Source: Planctomycetales bacterium
Lineage (GTDB): Bacteria > Planctomycetota > Planctomycetia > Pirellulales > Pirellulaceae
Assembly: GCA_020427005.1 (NCBI GenBank)
Contig: JAGQOY010000063.1
Span: 1 to 33,011, forward strand
Direction of reading: 5' to 3'
Length of the DNA stretch: 33,011 bases
The first letter of the stretch is position 1; each line of letters opens with the position of its first letter. The notes beneath the pieces were generated by a model. The model searched no databases and was not told the origin of the DNA. It saw only the letters and a list, made by a program, of their open reading frames with translations. Of the stretch, positions 7,809-16,606 are shown one piece after another. The position numbers and the translations under genes were made by a program.

Positions 7809-8958
7809 CGAAATTCAGCATGACGAACTGTGGGATGTGATTGTGATTGGCGCGGGCGTAGCAGGTGCCTTTGCCGCACAACAAGTAGCATTCGGTTCAA
7901 ACCTAAGGGTGTTGCTGATTGATGCAAAGAAATTCCCTCGAGCAAAGGCCTGTGGTTGTTGCTTAAACCAGCGTGGGTTAAGGGTGCTCGATAGAGCTGG
8001 ATTACTGTCCAGTGTTTTGGAGCTCGGCGGCCAGCGTATACAAGAGATTGAGTTTGTCGTTGACGGAAAACGGTACGGATGGTCAGTTCCCTATATGTTG
8101 TCTACTAGCCGCGCCCGATTGGATGCGCACCTAGTTGATCTTGCCCAGCGCGCGGGTGTCGTTTTCCACGATAACACGCGCGGGACGGTGCGGCCTATAC
8201 AAGCGTCTGATCGGACTCAGGAATTACGACGGCTCGAGCTAACTCAACCAGGGCATGCAACGCGCACCGTGAGTGCCAAGATTGTGGTGGTGGCTGACGG
8301 GCTAACCCAATCTAGTCTCAGTCAGTTGCCTGATTTTGAAACTCGAACTGAGCCGATGTCGCGCGTTGGGGTTCAGACGTCATTGCCGCAACACTTCGTG
8401 CCAGGATTGCGGAAATCCAAACTGGTAATGACGATCGACAAGCAGGCTTATATAGGCATGGCAACGGTTGAAGCCGGACAGGTGGATATTGCGGCTGCGA
8501 TCGAACCTCGATTATTGGCTCATGGAGTCCGGCCGTGGCAAATAGTTTCTCAGATTCTGACACGCAACGGTCAAGGATTTGCTTGCGAGTGGGAGCAATT
8601 TGATTGGTTGGCAACGCCTCACTTAACGCGACGCTCGACAAAGTGTAGTGATTATCGCTTAATAGTAATTGGAGATAGTCTGGGTTACGCCGAACCCTTC
8701 ACCGGCGAGGGTATGTCCTGGGCTCTGCGTACTGCCGAGCTTGCTGTGCCAATCGTTCGTCAGGCCAGTGTTTGGTCCGCGGGCATCGAAGAATTTTGGG
8801 AACGGGAAATTCGTCAGAAAGTAGTAAAGAAACAATGGATCTCGCGCCAGCTAATGCAACTCGTACGTCACCCAAGGTGGACACATTGCGCGGCACGCGT
8901 ATGTCAGCAAGTTCCCGCCATACAACGCTGGGCCATGGAATGCGTGACTCGGGGTTAG
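7798..8958 (+). CDS. FAD-dependent oxidoreductase, geranylgeranyl-reductase/hydroxylase-like
   Basis: 386 residues. The Rossmann FAD site VIVIGAGVAGA is at 14-24. The PRAKACGCCLNQRG segment (47-60) matches the PRxKxCGG element of the geranylgeranyl reductase family, and IGDSLGYAEPFTGEGM (291-306) is the second FAD motif. Family members either reduce isoprenoid double bonds or, in aromatic-hydroxylase relatives, hydroxylate phenols. Lying between a methyltransferase and a type III PKS, it parallels SrsC, the flavoprotein that hydroxylates alkylresorcinols in the Streptomyces srsABC pathway. ATG at 7798 overlaps the upstream gene by 11 nt, and its 3' end overlaps the PKS start, so the three genes form one translationally coupled operon. 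Confidence 0.85.
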   Translation: MTISEIQHDELWDVIVIGAGVAGAFAAQQVAFGSNLRVLLIDAKKFPRAKACGCCLNQRGLRVLDRAGLLSSVLELGGQRIQEIEFVVDGKRYGWSVPYMLSTSRARLDAHLVDLAQRAGVVFHDNTRGTVRPIQASDRTQELRRLELTQPGHATRTVSAKIVVVADGLTQSSLSQLPDFETRTEPMSRVGVQTSLPQHFVPGLRKSKLVMTIDKQAYIGMATVEAGQVDIAAAIEPRLLAHGVRPWQIVSQILTRNGQGFACEWEQFDWLATPHLTRRSTKCSDYRLIVIGDSLGYAEPFTGEGMSWALRTAELAVPIVRQASVWSAGIEEFWEREIRQKVVKKQWISRQLMQLVRHPRWTHCAARVCQQVPAIQRWAMECVTRG

Positions 8959-10118
8959 CCGAATCGGCGAGTCGCTGTCGGTTGATGGGAGTAGGAGCGG
9001 CCCTACCAGAAAATCGAATTGACCAACGTGCTGCAGCTCAGTTAGCGATCGAATTGGGGGTATCGCGACGGTTTGAAAAGGCTCTACCCGTACTCTATCG
9101 GCAAAGTGGCGTTAGCTTTCGACATAGTGTGTTGCTCGAGTCCGAACCTGGAGCAACCGTTTCACAGACTTTCTATAAGCAGGCCACAATCGAGGAACCG
9201 CATGGACCCACTACGGCTCAGCGGATTGCGGCCTATCGAATTCATGCCGGTCCTCTAGCTATTCAGGCCTCTTCCACAGCCTTGAATAATGCACAAGTGG
9301 AAGGTAAGCAAATTACTCACTTGATAACCATATCATGTAGCGGTTTTTCGGCACCTGGATTCGACATTTCATTAATCCAAAATATTGGACTATCACCCAG
9401 TGTCATGAGAACGAATATTGGGTTTATGGGATGTCATGGAACGCTCAACGGCATGCGTGTCGCAATGGCGATTTGCAATGCCCAAGCGAATGCGACGGTG
9501 TTATTGTGTGCAGTGGAACTGTGTAGCCTTCATCAACGATATACCGACGATGCACAACAGTTAGTGGCTAATGCGATTTTTGCTGATGGAGCAGGTGCGC
9601 TCGTATTTGGCGGTCTGGATGCAAGCTCAAACGATTGTCACGGGCCTCGAGATGGAAACGACTTCCTATCTCATCAATGGAATTTGGTAGACTGCAGCTC
9701 TTACTTGATTGCTGATTCAATCGACCTCATGAGCTGGCAGATTGGGGATCATGGGTTTGAAATGGGACTGTCGCCTCGCGTACCCGAAGTCATCGAAAAG
9801 CACTTGTTTGCCTGGGTTAGCCAATGGTTGGCGCAGTTCTCGCTAGGAATTCAGGATATAAGTAATTGGGCGATTCATCCCGGTGGCCCGAGGATTCTTA
9901 CAGCCTGTGCGAGTGCCTTGAATCTGACCGAAGAACAGCTGCGTCCGTCTCTGGAAGTTTTGACTCATCGAGGAAATATGTCGTCGCCAACGGTCATACA
10001 TATTCTCGAATCCATGCAATCAAGCAACAGCTTGGGGCACTGGCAGGTCGTACTCGCATTTGGACCGGGACTTTGCATTGAGGCTGCACTCTTGGAACGC
10101 AAGCTACAGCCTTCGTGA
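8940..10118 (+). CDS. Type III polyketide synthase (chalcone/alkylresorcinol synthase-like)
   Basis: With ATG at 8940 the enzyme has 392 residues, usual for the family. The catalytic triad is intact: Cys165 in GFMGCHGTLNG, His313 in WAIHPGGPRIL and Asn346 in HRGNMSSPT. The early strand ITISCSGFSAPG (129-140) and C-terminal AFGPGL loop (373-378) are also canonical. Type III PKSs condense an acyl-CoA starter with malonyl-CoA; bacterial members acting with methyltransferase and flavoenzyme partners usually make alkylresorcinols or alkylpyrones from fatty acyl starters. The open frame begins at 8772, inside the oxidoreductase gene, but residues before 8901 lack family resemblance. ATG at 8901 or 8985 remain possible starts; no clear Shine-Dalgarno decides. 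Its 3' end overlaps the convergent membrane-protein gene by 15 bp. Confidence 0.92.
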   Translation: MRDSGLAESASRCRLMGVGAALPENRIDQRAAAQLAIELGVSRRFEKALPVLYRQSGVSFRHSVLLESEPGATVSQTFYKQATIEEPHGPTTAQRIAAYRIHAGPLAIQASSTALNNAQVEGKQITHLITISCSGFSAPGFDISLIQNIGLSPSVMRTNIGFMGCHGTLNGMRVAMAICNAQANATVLLCAVELCSLHQRYTDDAQQLVANAIFADGAGALVFGGLDASSNDCHGPRDGNDFLSHQWNLVDCSSYLIADSIDLMSWQIGDHGFEMGLSPRVPEVIEKHLFAWVSQWLAQFSLGIQDISNWAIHPGGPRILTACASALNLTEEQLRPSLEVLTHRGNMSSPTVIHILESMQSSNSLGHWQVVLAFGPGLCIEAALLERKLQPS

Positions 10119-11366
10119 GCGGTAGATCTGCGATACCAACTTGAGGTCGATTCGCAGTAACTTAGCACAGCAATAAGCCGAGCAAGTTAGTGGTAACAAT
10201 AGCAGATAGACAGTATCTGCGAACCACGGATTACCACGAATGGTCTTGGCGACGCTCGGACCCCATCTGTTGTAAATCTGACGTAAGCGGCAATGAGTAC
10301 GCGGGACGGTTGTTTTTAATAAGGCCTCGAAGAATTTCAAATACTGCATTTGCCGGTTTACTCGAACGTTGTCCTGGGGATTAGTCCCAACTAGCCATGG
10401 GTGACCACAGGCCGCAGCAGAGCAAACGAAACAATCTGGTGGTTGTGGGGGTAATTTGGCGTATTCAGCCAGTAGCCTTTCAACCGACAGTTTCCAGGCG
10501 TAAGCGTACAACGCAAACCAGCTCAAGGCACTAGCAAACAATGCCACGGTGCTAGTGTGAGAACGTAATATTGGCTGGGAGAGCAAGTGAATGCTTGCCC
10601 GAAAGTAGGTTAGAAGGGTCAAGATAGGCGAACCCACTACTACAAAGATTGGGATTGAAATGAACCATTCCCAAACGTCACCACCTACAAAACGCGCGCA
10701 GGTGGCCAATAAGGCTACTACGGCAGTCAACCCCATGATCTCGGCGATAGCTATTTGTCGAGAGCGTCGTAATAGCAATGTGCCGAACCACGTTGTGATG
10801 ATAAGGCTGCCTCCAACAATCGCACTCGCTATCAGCAGCGGCGGAAAAATGGTTAGCACAACAATTGCGTATTGAAGTGCAAGCATGGTTCCGAGATAAA
10901 TCCCCATACGGATCGGAAAAAACCGGCCAACTTGCAGGCGAATTGTCCAGGCTCCCATAGCCAGCATGGAAAGAACGATCAACGGCCAGAATGGCCAGGC
11001 TACTTCTTGATGGAGCATCAAGCTGGCATATGTCGATGGTTGGCCTGATTGCCAAAGAATGCCAGTTTGAGGTGGACTGCCAAGCAGCGAAGGGATCCAG
11101 CAGCCAATAGGAAGAATTACACCAGTGAGAAAAAAGCGAACTCGAAGCTGAATGTGAGGTGACTTTCTCAACCAGTCTTGCAATTGTGATGAGTTGGATT
11201 TCCCAGGTGAACCGGGATGTGCTGGTTGACCATCAAAGTCTAAATGCGGAGACAACGGGTTAAGCTCTTTCACGGGGCCAGGTAGTGCGGAATTAGCTAG
11301 TTCCTTTTCAATCGTCAGGCTGCAATACGATGCTTGGCAAGGTCGTACTCTGGTTTCGAGAATCAA
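10104..11366 (-). CDS. Multi-pass membrane protein with conserved C-terminal DCFVCSAAACGH domain
   Basis: 420 residues. After a roughly 70-residue hydrophilic N-terminus come about seven membrane segments (near 78-95, 126-142, 155-177, 178-197, 208-226, 235-254, 273-291). A soluble C-terminal domain follows with DCFVCSAAACGHPWLVG (311-327), VNRQMQYLKFFE (336-347) and CRLRQIYNRWGP (359-370), then a hydrophobic LLLLPL stretch. The same tail pattern occurs in uncharacterised membrane proteins of several phyla, possibly the family catalogued as DUF6688; that name is from memory. Cys312, Cys315, Cys320 and His322 could bind metal, but this is a guess. It overlaps the PKS gene tail to tail by 15 bp. 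Function unknown. Confidence 0.7.
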   Translation of the reverse strand: MILETRVRPCQASYCSLTIEKELANSALPGPVKELNPLSPHLDFDGQPAHPGSPGKSNSSQLQDWLRKSPHIQLRVRFFLTGVILPIGCWIPSLLGSPPQTGILWQSGQPSTYASLMLHQEVAWPFWPLIVLSMLAMGAWTIRLQVGRFFPIRMGIYLGTMLALQYAIVVLTIFPPLLIASAIVGGSLIITTWFGTLLLRRSRQIAIAEIMGLTAVVALLATCARFVGGDVWEWFISIPIFVVVGSPILTLLTYFRASIHLLSQPILRSHTSTVALFASALSWFALYAYAWKLSVERLLAEYAKLPPQPPDCFVCSAAACGHPWLVGTNPQDNVRVNRQMQYLKFFEALLKTTVPRTHCRLRQIYNRWGPSVAKTIRGNPWFADTVYLLLLPLTCSAYCCAKLLRIDLKLVSQIYRSRRL

Positions 11367-11454
11367 TAACGAATGTTAGATCCCATCCGGAACAATGACG
11401 CTGTTCTGTAATGGACAAGGTTGCGAGTCTTTGGAAATGGCAATAGGGCTTGTG

Positions 11455-11579
11455 GACTTGTTGATTTAATGAATCGCGACAGGTGAGCGGCGAGCGGCCG
11501 GGAATTAGCCGGCGCCCGTTGCCTTGCGACCAGCGGCTCACCCTTGAGTTTTTTTGACTTCAGATTAAATCAACAAGTC
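11455..11579. repeat. Nested intergenic element bounded by perfect 16-bp inverted repeats
   Basis: GACTTGTTGATTTAAT (11455-11470) recurs exactly inverted at 11564-11579. Inside, GGTGAGC (11482-11488) pairs with GCTCACC (11536-11542), and the core holds GCGGCCGGGAATTAGCCGGC (11493-11512). The GC-rich core resembles a repeat I recall as abundant between genes of Rhodopirellula-type genomes. The 125-bp unit has no open frame, is non-coding and fills most of the 11367-11672 gap. It could be a MITE-like element or a folded RNA structure between two same-strand genes. Confidence 0.65.
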
Positions 11580-11672
11580 GTTTTTGCCAACGAGGACGGG
11601 ACTTGACGTCTCGTCCACTACTTTCAATTGTTGATAGGCGTGAGCGACTAAATAGCAGAGCGAGCATTTTGC

Positions 11673-13604
11673 TCACTTGACGAATCTAAAAATGCACTCT
11701 CCTCTTGCGCTATCCACTGTGTAGTAGACTTCACCGTTCAAATCTTCGCCGAAGGCTAGAACTGGAATGCCACTTTCAATCACTTGTTCATTGCGTATGG
11801 CCTTGCCTGACGCAGCATCGAGAGTCAAGGCCCAGACGCTGCCACTAACATAGTCCGCGTAGAGGTACTTGCCAGCGAGTTCAGGTAGGCGGGAGCCATT
11901 GTACACACGTCCTCCGGTAATGGATTTGCCGACCCCATGGTCGTATTCCCAAATTGGTTCAATGGGAGCACTGACATCGGAACGCGGTTCACGATTCCCG
12001 AAAGCATGTGTGCCTTCTCTGCTACTCCAGCCGTAGTTGCCACCTTTTACGATTACGTCCACTTCTTCCCACAATTCCTGTCCGACGTCTCCAGCCCACA
12101 GTCGCCCGCTCTTTTTGTCAAAAGCAATTCGCCAAGGATTGCGCATGCCATATGCGTAAACTTCAGGTGCTGTGCCTTCAACATTGACAAACGGATTGTC
12201 GGCCGGAATTCCATAGGCTTTTCCGTTGGCTTTCGAATCTACGTCGACTCGTAATATCTTTCCTAATAGTTTGCTTCGATCTTGCCCCGACTTCATCGGG
12301 TCGTTGCGGAATCCACCGTCGCCCAACGCTATGTATAAATATCCATCGGGACCAAATTCAATGCTTCCGCCGTTGTGATTCTTAAACGGTTGTTTGATTT
12401 CCAGCAGTACTTCTTCGGAGTTTGGGTCTGCAAGATCAGGGTTGTTCGATGAGACTTTGAATCGAGAGACGACCGTGCGATCGTCATCTGCGGCTGTGTA
12501 GCAAACAAAAAACTGGCGGTTATCCTTAAACTTGGGATGCAAGGCAAATCCCAAGAGCCCTTGTTCATTCGCACCAGGAGCGTCCCACTGATTAACCTGT
12601 TCGTGTAGATTAAGGAACAACGCAGAAGATTCCACATCTGGGCGGTTTTCAAAAACAAATATTTCTCCACTTTGAGCTGCGGCGAAAAGTCGGTTGGAGC
12701 CGTCTGAGGCGGGAGTCAATTCCATGATTCTTAGTTTGCGAATGCGTCCGGAATCTTCGTCAATTGATTGCCAGCCCTGCCATTGCAGTTTGGGAAAGGC
12801 TAGTTCTCCGTGCAGTCCGAGCTTGCCATCGATCGGTTGGGGAACGACCCCATCGGACGCGAGTCGGCGAACTTTGATATTTCGATACGAAACCAGATTG
12901 CCATGATCTTGTAGGCAGATGTGTCCGCTACCTGCTCTGCCAAAGCCATCGAATTTGGCAAACTTACTTTTTGCTACTGCTGCATTCCACGCGTCGTCGC
13001 CGATAACGAATCGGTAGTAGGCAACGCCATTCAAGGCAACAAAGCATTGGGTCTTTGAGATCCGGACATACAACTGGTTCCATTGTCCAGCGGGGCGAGT
13101 GGCGTCGACAATACTCAGTTCCGGAGCCCGACGATCGGCTTCAGGTTTAAACAACTGATATAACCATCCAGCCTTTTGAGCATCATGCCCTCCCTCATTG
13201 TCCTGAACTTGGATTTCGGGTCCCGTGTGCCATGCACGATCGCCTGTTTCCAGGACGTGGAACATGACTCCGCTATTCCCGCCGGGTGAAATATTGTATT
13301 CAAGTGAAAGTTCGAATTCTTCATACTTCTCCCTAGTGATGATGTCACCAGCGCCCTGGTCGCTTCGCGTTAGAGCACCATCCTTAACTTTCCAGCCGGC
13401 TGGAAAGTTGTCCTTTTGGTAACCCCGCCATTGAGACGTGTTCTCACCGTCGAATAAAAGCGTCCAACCAGACAGGTGTTCCGATTTCGTAAGTTGATTC
13501 AACGACTCATCTGCTTGGGCACAAGGAACATTAGTGATGCTGAATGCGGCGATGATGGACAGGCCGAATCCGATCATGTGAAAATGACCGCCAATTAACT
13601 TCAT
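11673..13604 (-). CDS. Secreted DUF1080 (LamG-like) plus glucose/sorbosone dehydrogenase-like fusion
   Basis: About 643 residues from ATG at 13604, which has GAGG 6 nt upstream; a GTG at 13616 overlaps that ribosome site and is less likely. A signal peptide (hydrophobic 10-24, cut near CAQA) precedes two domains. About 40-245 is DUF1080 (3-keto-disaccharide hydrolase family, jelly-roll fold), with GWTLLFDGENTSQWRGY and GNSGVMFHVLE. About 260-643 is a six-bladed PQQ-type propeller, with HNGGSIEFGPDGYLY, LGKILRVDVD, YGMRNPWRIAFD and GDVGQELWEEVD. The propeller family oxidises aldose sugars with PQQ; DUF1080 enzymes act on 3-keto-glycosides. A secreted sugar-oxidising or glycan-cleaving role in the periplasm is inferred. 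The divergent neighbour is a sulfatase. Confidence 0.85.
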   Translation of the reverse strand: MKLIGGHFHMIGFGLSIIAAFSITNVPCAQADESLNQLTKSEHLSGWTLLFDGENTSQWRGYQKDNFPAGWKVKDGALTRSDQGAGDIITREKYEEFELSLEYNISPGGNSGVMFHVLETGDRAWHTGPEIQVQDNEGGHDAQKAGWLYQLFKPEADRRAPELSIVDATRPAGQWNQLYVRISKTQCFVALNGVAYYRFVIGDDAWNAAVAKSKFAKFDGFGRAGSGHICLQDHGNLVSYRNIKVRRLASDGVVPQPIDGKLGLHGELAFPKLQWQGWQSIDEDSGRIRKLRIMELTPASDGSNRLFAAAQSGEIFVFENRPDVESSALFLNLHEQVNQWDAPGANEQGLLGFALHPKFKDNRQFFVCYTAADDDRTVVSRFKVSSNNPDLADPNSEEVLLEIKQPFKNHNGGSIEFGPDGYLYIALGDGGFRNDPMKSGQDRSKLLGKILRVDVDSKANGKAYGIPADNPFVNVEGTAPEVYAYGMRNPWRIAFDKKSGRLWAGDVGQELWEEVDVIVKGGNYGWSSREGTHAFGNREPRSDVSAPIEPIWEYDHGVGKSITGGRVYNGSRLPELAGKYLYADYVSGSVWALTLDAASGKAIRNEQVIESGIPVLAFGEDLNGEVYYTVDSARGECIFRFVK

Positions 13605-14113
13605 AACAAACCTCACTTGGATAAAATGGGGGCAACTTCATGTGGTTTCAACTACAAACTGATTCAAAGTGAGTAGTGCGCGATGGTTCGCGCTGTTAGC
13701 GTTCTGATTCCTGCCAACCAAAAACTGATCTTCGGCGGTTGACTATCTGAAACGGAAAGAACGTTTACCCAAAAAGACAGAGTTGCATGAGCGGATGTCC
13801 GCTGATAGTGGAGTTCTGACTAATCTCTTTGAAGGAATGATTGAATCAGTGAGAAAAGTACTTTAGCCGGTCGAGTGAGTCGAGTAAAGTTGCCGCGGTC
13901 AATGACTGCCGGGTCAACTCGTTTTTTAAGGTAGGATGTTGCCATATTCGGCAATGCCAGAGCGGGAATGGTATACTGCCGCCTACGAAGGGTAATTCGT
14001 TCAGCCCACAAGACATGTAGGTTGAAAGTTACCGTTCATGGCTCTTGGGGAATAGCCGTTGGTTTATAGGGAATTCCACCTGCCGGGTGGGAAACGGACA
14101 TTAGGGGATACTG
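13605..14113. other. Divergent intergenic region with short hairpins, no convincing gene
   Basis: About 509 bp between the sugar dehydrogenase fusion (-) and the second sulfatase (+). GCGCGA/TCGCGC forms a 6-bp, 4-nt-loop hairpin at 13678-13693. CCACC/GGTGG pairs just upstream of the sulfatase, near 14090. A 63-codon minus-strand frame at 13820-14011 resembles nothing I know. Presumably it holds two promoters; no consensus boxes are convincing. Confidence 0.35.
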
Positions 14114-15637
14114 ATGAAATCGACAGATTCTAGGCATTCAAGCAATTATATTCTGTTCTGCTTCGTCCTATGGGCAGTCAGTAATGGTCTGATTACACGG
14201 GTCCTGCACGCCGCGGACCGAGCACCGAACGTCGTTTTCATTTTGGCGGACGATCTAGGCTATGCTGAATTGGGTTGTTTTGGTCAGCAAAAAATTCGTA
14301 CTCCTAATTTGGATTCGCTTGCGCGTGATGGCATGCGTCTAACGCAACATTATTCAGGTAACGCTGTGTGTGCACCCAGTCGTTGTGTGCTGATGACAGG
14401 AAAACACCCGGGGCATGCATTCATACGCGATAACCGATCCACACCTCCCGAAGGGCAGTGGCCGATTCCCGATTCCGAGTTAACGATGCTGGAGATCTTT
14501 TCGGGGTTAGGGTATCAGACAGGTGCCTTTGGAAAATGGGGACTCGGAGGACCTGATTCCACTGGGGATCCCATGAATCAAGGAGTCGGTCGGTTTTTTG
14601 GCTACAATTGCCAGGCACATGCCCATAGTTATTACCCATCCTATTTGTGGAGTGACAAAGAGCGGGTAGCTTTGAAGAATTCGCCTGAGATCCCTGGGCA
14701 CGGTGGGCTGGCCCCAGGTGCAGATCCGACTGACCCTCGAAGCTACAACTCTTACAAGGGTACCGACTACGCTCCTGATCGAATCAACGAGCAGGCTTTG
14801 GAGTTTGTTCGTGTCAACAAGGACCGACCATTTTTCTTGTACTACCCTTCTGTCATTCCTCACGTCGCGCTCCATGTGCCGGATGACGAATTGAAGCCTT
14901 ATTTAGAATTGGGCTGGAATGACCCTCCATTTGTGCGCCAGACGGGTGGCTACACACCACATTTCACACCCCGAGCCGCGTACGCTGCGATGATCAGTAA
15001 GTTAGATAGTAATGTTGGCAAGTTGCTGAGGTTATTGGAAGACCTAGGGCTGTCAGAAAACACGATCGTTGTCTTCTCGAGCGACAATGGTGCTACTCAT
15101 TTGAATGAAGAAGTTGATGTTGAATTCTTCCAAAGTGTCGGAACGCTTCGAGGGCTGAAGGGATCTCTGTATGAAGGCGGCGTCCGAGTTCCGGGCATCG
15201 TACGTTGGCCGGGACACACTCCAGCTAGTAGTCAAAGTGATCGCGTGAGCGGCTTCGAGGACTGGATGCCGACTCTGTTGACAATGACTGGAAATCGAGA
15301 ATCGATCCCCGAAAAGATTGATGGAGTCGATATGAGCAGAGTGTTGCTTGGCCAATCCCAACCGGAGCGTGAGTTTTTGTACCGGGAGTTCCCAGGCTAC
15401 GGTGGACAGCAGTCGCTTCGCATGGGCCGATGGAAGGCGGTGCGTCAGAACATGTCTCAAGGCAACCTTGAAGTAGAATTGTACGATATGCAAGCGGATG
15501 CCAGCGAATCAAAAAATGTGGCGGCACAAAATCCTGAGATTGTGGAACAGCTGACTTTGAAAATGGCTGAACAACATCAGCCTTCAGTAGATTTTCCACT
15601 GATTCCCATTGATGCGCCAGTCCGGCAGAGACGCTGA
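14114..15637 (+). CDS. Secreted sulfatase, arylsulfatase/GalNAc-6-sulfatase-like
   Basis: 507 residues. A signal peptide spans about 10-34 (hydrophobic YILFCFVLWAVSN, cut near LHA). FILADDLGYAELGCFG (42-57) is the metal site, and C-A-P-S-R at 86-90 is the formylglycine motif, followed by VLMTGKHPGHAFIRDN, as in arylsulfatase A and N-acetylgalactosamine-6-sulfatase relatives. VFSSDNGAT supplies the second metal Asp-Asn. A ribosome site AGGGGA lies just before the ATG. Likely desulfates glycans in the periplasm after Cys-to-formylglycine maturation. It is a different subfamily from the sulfatase at 291-1790, so the two probably hit different linkages. It is divergent from the DUF1080/dehydrogenase fusion, a plausible partner in glycan breakdown. 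Confidence 0.9.
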   Translation: MKSTDSRHSSNYILFCFVLWAVSNGLITRVLHAADRAPNVVFILADDLGYAELGCFGQQKIRTPNLDSLARDGMRLTQHYSGNAVCAPSRCVLMTGKHPGHAFIRDNRSTPPEGQWPIPDSELTMLEIFSGLGYQTGAFGKWGLGGPDSTGDPMNQGVGRFFGYNCQAHAHSYYPSYLWSDKERVALKNSPEIPGHGGLAPGADPTDPRSYNSYKGTDYAPDRINEQALEFVRVNKDRPFFLYYPSVIPHVALHVPDDELKPYLELGWNDPPFVRQTGGYTPHFTPRAAYAAMISKLDSNVGKLLRLLEDLGLSENTIVVFSSDNGATHLNEEVDVEFFQSVGTLRGLKGSLYEGGVRVPGIVRWPGHTPASSQSDRVSGFEDWMPTLLTMTGNRESIPEKIDGVDMSRVLLGQSQPEREFLYREFPGYGGQQSLRMGRWKAVRQNMSQGNLEVELYDMQADASESKNVAAQNPEIVEQLTLKMAEQHQPSVDFPLIPIDAPVRQRR

Positions 15638-15844
15638 TCCAAGTTGCACTACAGGGGTGGTGTCTAGAGGAGTTTGAGGTATTCCCTCATCGCCTAGTCA
15701 GACCTACTTTCCAAGGGGTAATCAATTGTAACTTGTCAAACCCCGCTGTTTGGCGCAGGCTTGTCCGCACTGCGTCCTGCGTCTGCTTGGAGCGTTAACA
15801 AATGAGGCGGAGCGTTTAATGAATAATGGCCGTGCCGGCTAAAC

Positions 15845-16606
15845 TCAGTGTTTGGCTAAAGTTTGCGCTAACTGATGAATCTCTTGTAGCAGACCTACTT
15901 GCTGTAACGAGAAACCGCCAGCCAGTTCCATGGGCAACTCATCTTGGTCTGCCGTCAGATTACCCAACCCATCGGTACGTGACTGTTGCCACTTTTCTAG
16001 GATCAGTTCACGCACCTCTGCTGCGTTATCGATTCCCTCCAGCAAACCTACGTGTCCATTATTAGTCGATTGGCCATGTGGGGAGGCAACCATACCGCCG
16101 CCGGCAGTCTCTACGATCACATTCGAAATACCAAAGTGGCGTTGTACGGGGCCCTGTTGGATGGAGACATTTTGAATATTATCGTAGGTGATGGTAGTTT
16201 CATGGATCGTCCAGATGCCACGCCGAATCCATAAGCTACGATCGCTGAGCACATACCAGGTGGTGTCATAGCGAACGTGAATGGCAATATAAGCGACGAT
16301 GTCTGGCAGGATCATAATGGCCCAAATAATTGGCGTAAGGATAATTCCAATCCAAGGGGCCGCCAGCAACAGAACTATCCAAGCAATGAATAGTGCACCA
16401 TCAAAAATGGTCAATCCGATCCAAAAGAAGAGCTTTTGGTAGCGGAGAAAGCCCTGCGCAGGTCGAAAACGTCGAATATCCCGATCTTCGGCTCCAAGCA
16501 ATGCTGGAGGTAATTCGGGAACTTTTAGCCACCGTGTGATTAGGCTCCAGACGCCACGATAACACCATTGACTAGCGCGTAGCAGGGCTTGTTCTGGCAC
16601 AAACAT
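15845..16606 (-). CDS. Bacterial PH-domain (bPH2/DUF304) membrane protein
   Basis: 253 residues with two membrane segments (about 62-83 and 85-110) followed by a PH-like domain. That domain shows the YVLSDRSLWIRRGIWTIHETTITYDNIQNVSIQQGPVQRHFGISNVIVETA-type pattern of the YdbS/YdbT family: strands, then IQNVxxxQGxxxRxxGxxxV. A Gln-rich amphipathic C-terminus ends the protein. It is the second gene of a pair: its ATG overlaps the stop of the upstream PH gene (TAATG), a clear coupling signal. In Bacillus, YdbST contribute to resistance to certain antimicrobials; function in planctomycetes is unknown. Residues 30-60 are cytosolic and unremarkable. Confidence 0.8.
   Translation of the reverse strand: MFVPEQALLRASQWCYRGVWSLITRWLKVPELPPALLGAEDRDIRRFRPAQGFLRYQKLFFWIGLTIFDGALFIAWIVLLLAAPWIGIILTPIIWAIMILPDIVAYIAIHVRYDTTWYVLSDRSLWIRRGIWTIHETTITYDNIQNVSIQQGPVQRHFGISNVIVETAGGGMVASPHGQSTNNGHVGLLEGIDNAAEVRELILEKWQQSRTDGLGNLTADQDELPMELAGGFSLQQVGLLQEIHQLAQTLAKH

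Noticed and set aside
8772..8939. Upstream extension of the type III PKS frame
   Set aside because: It lies inside the FAD oxidoreductase gene in another frame and has no PKS resemblance; the open frame there is most likely chance.
13820..14011. 63-codon minus-strand frame in the gap before the second sulfatase
   Set aside because: No homology seen, no ribosome site, and it lies where promoters are expected.
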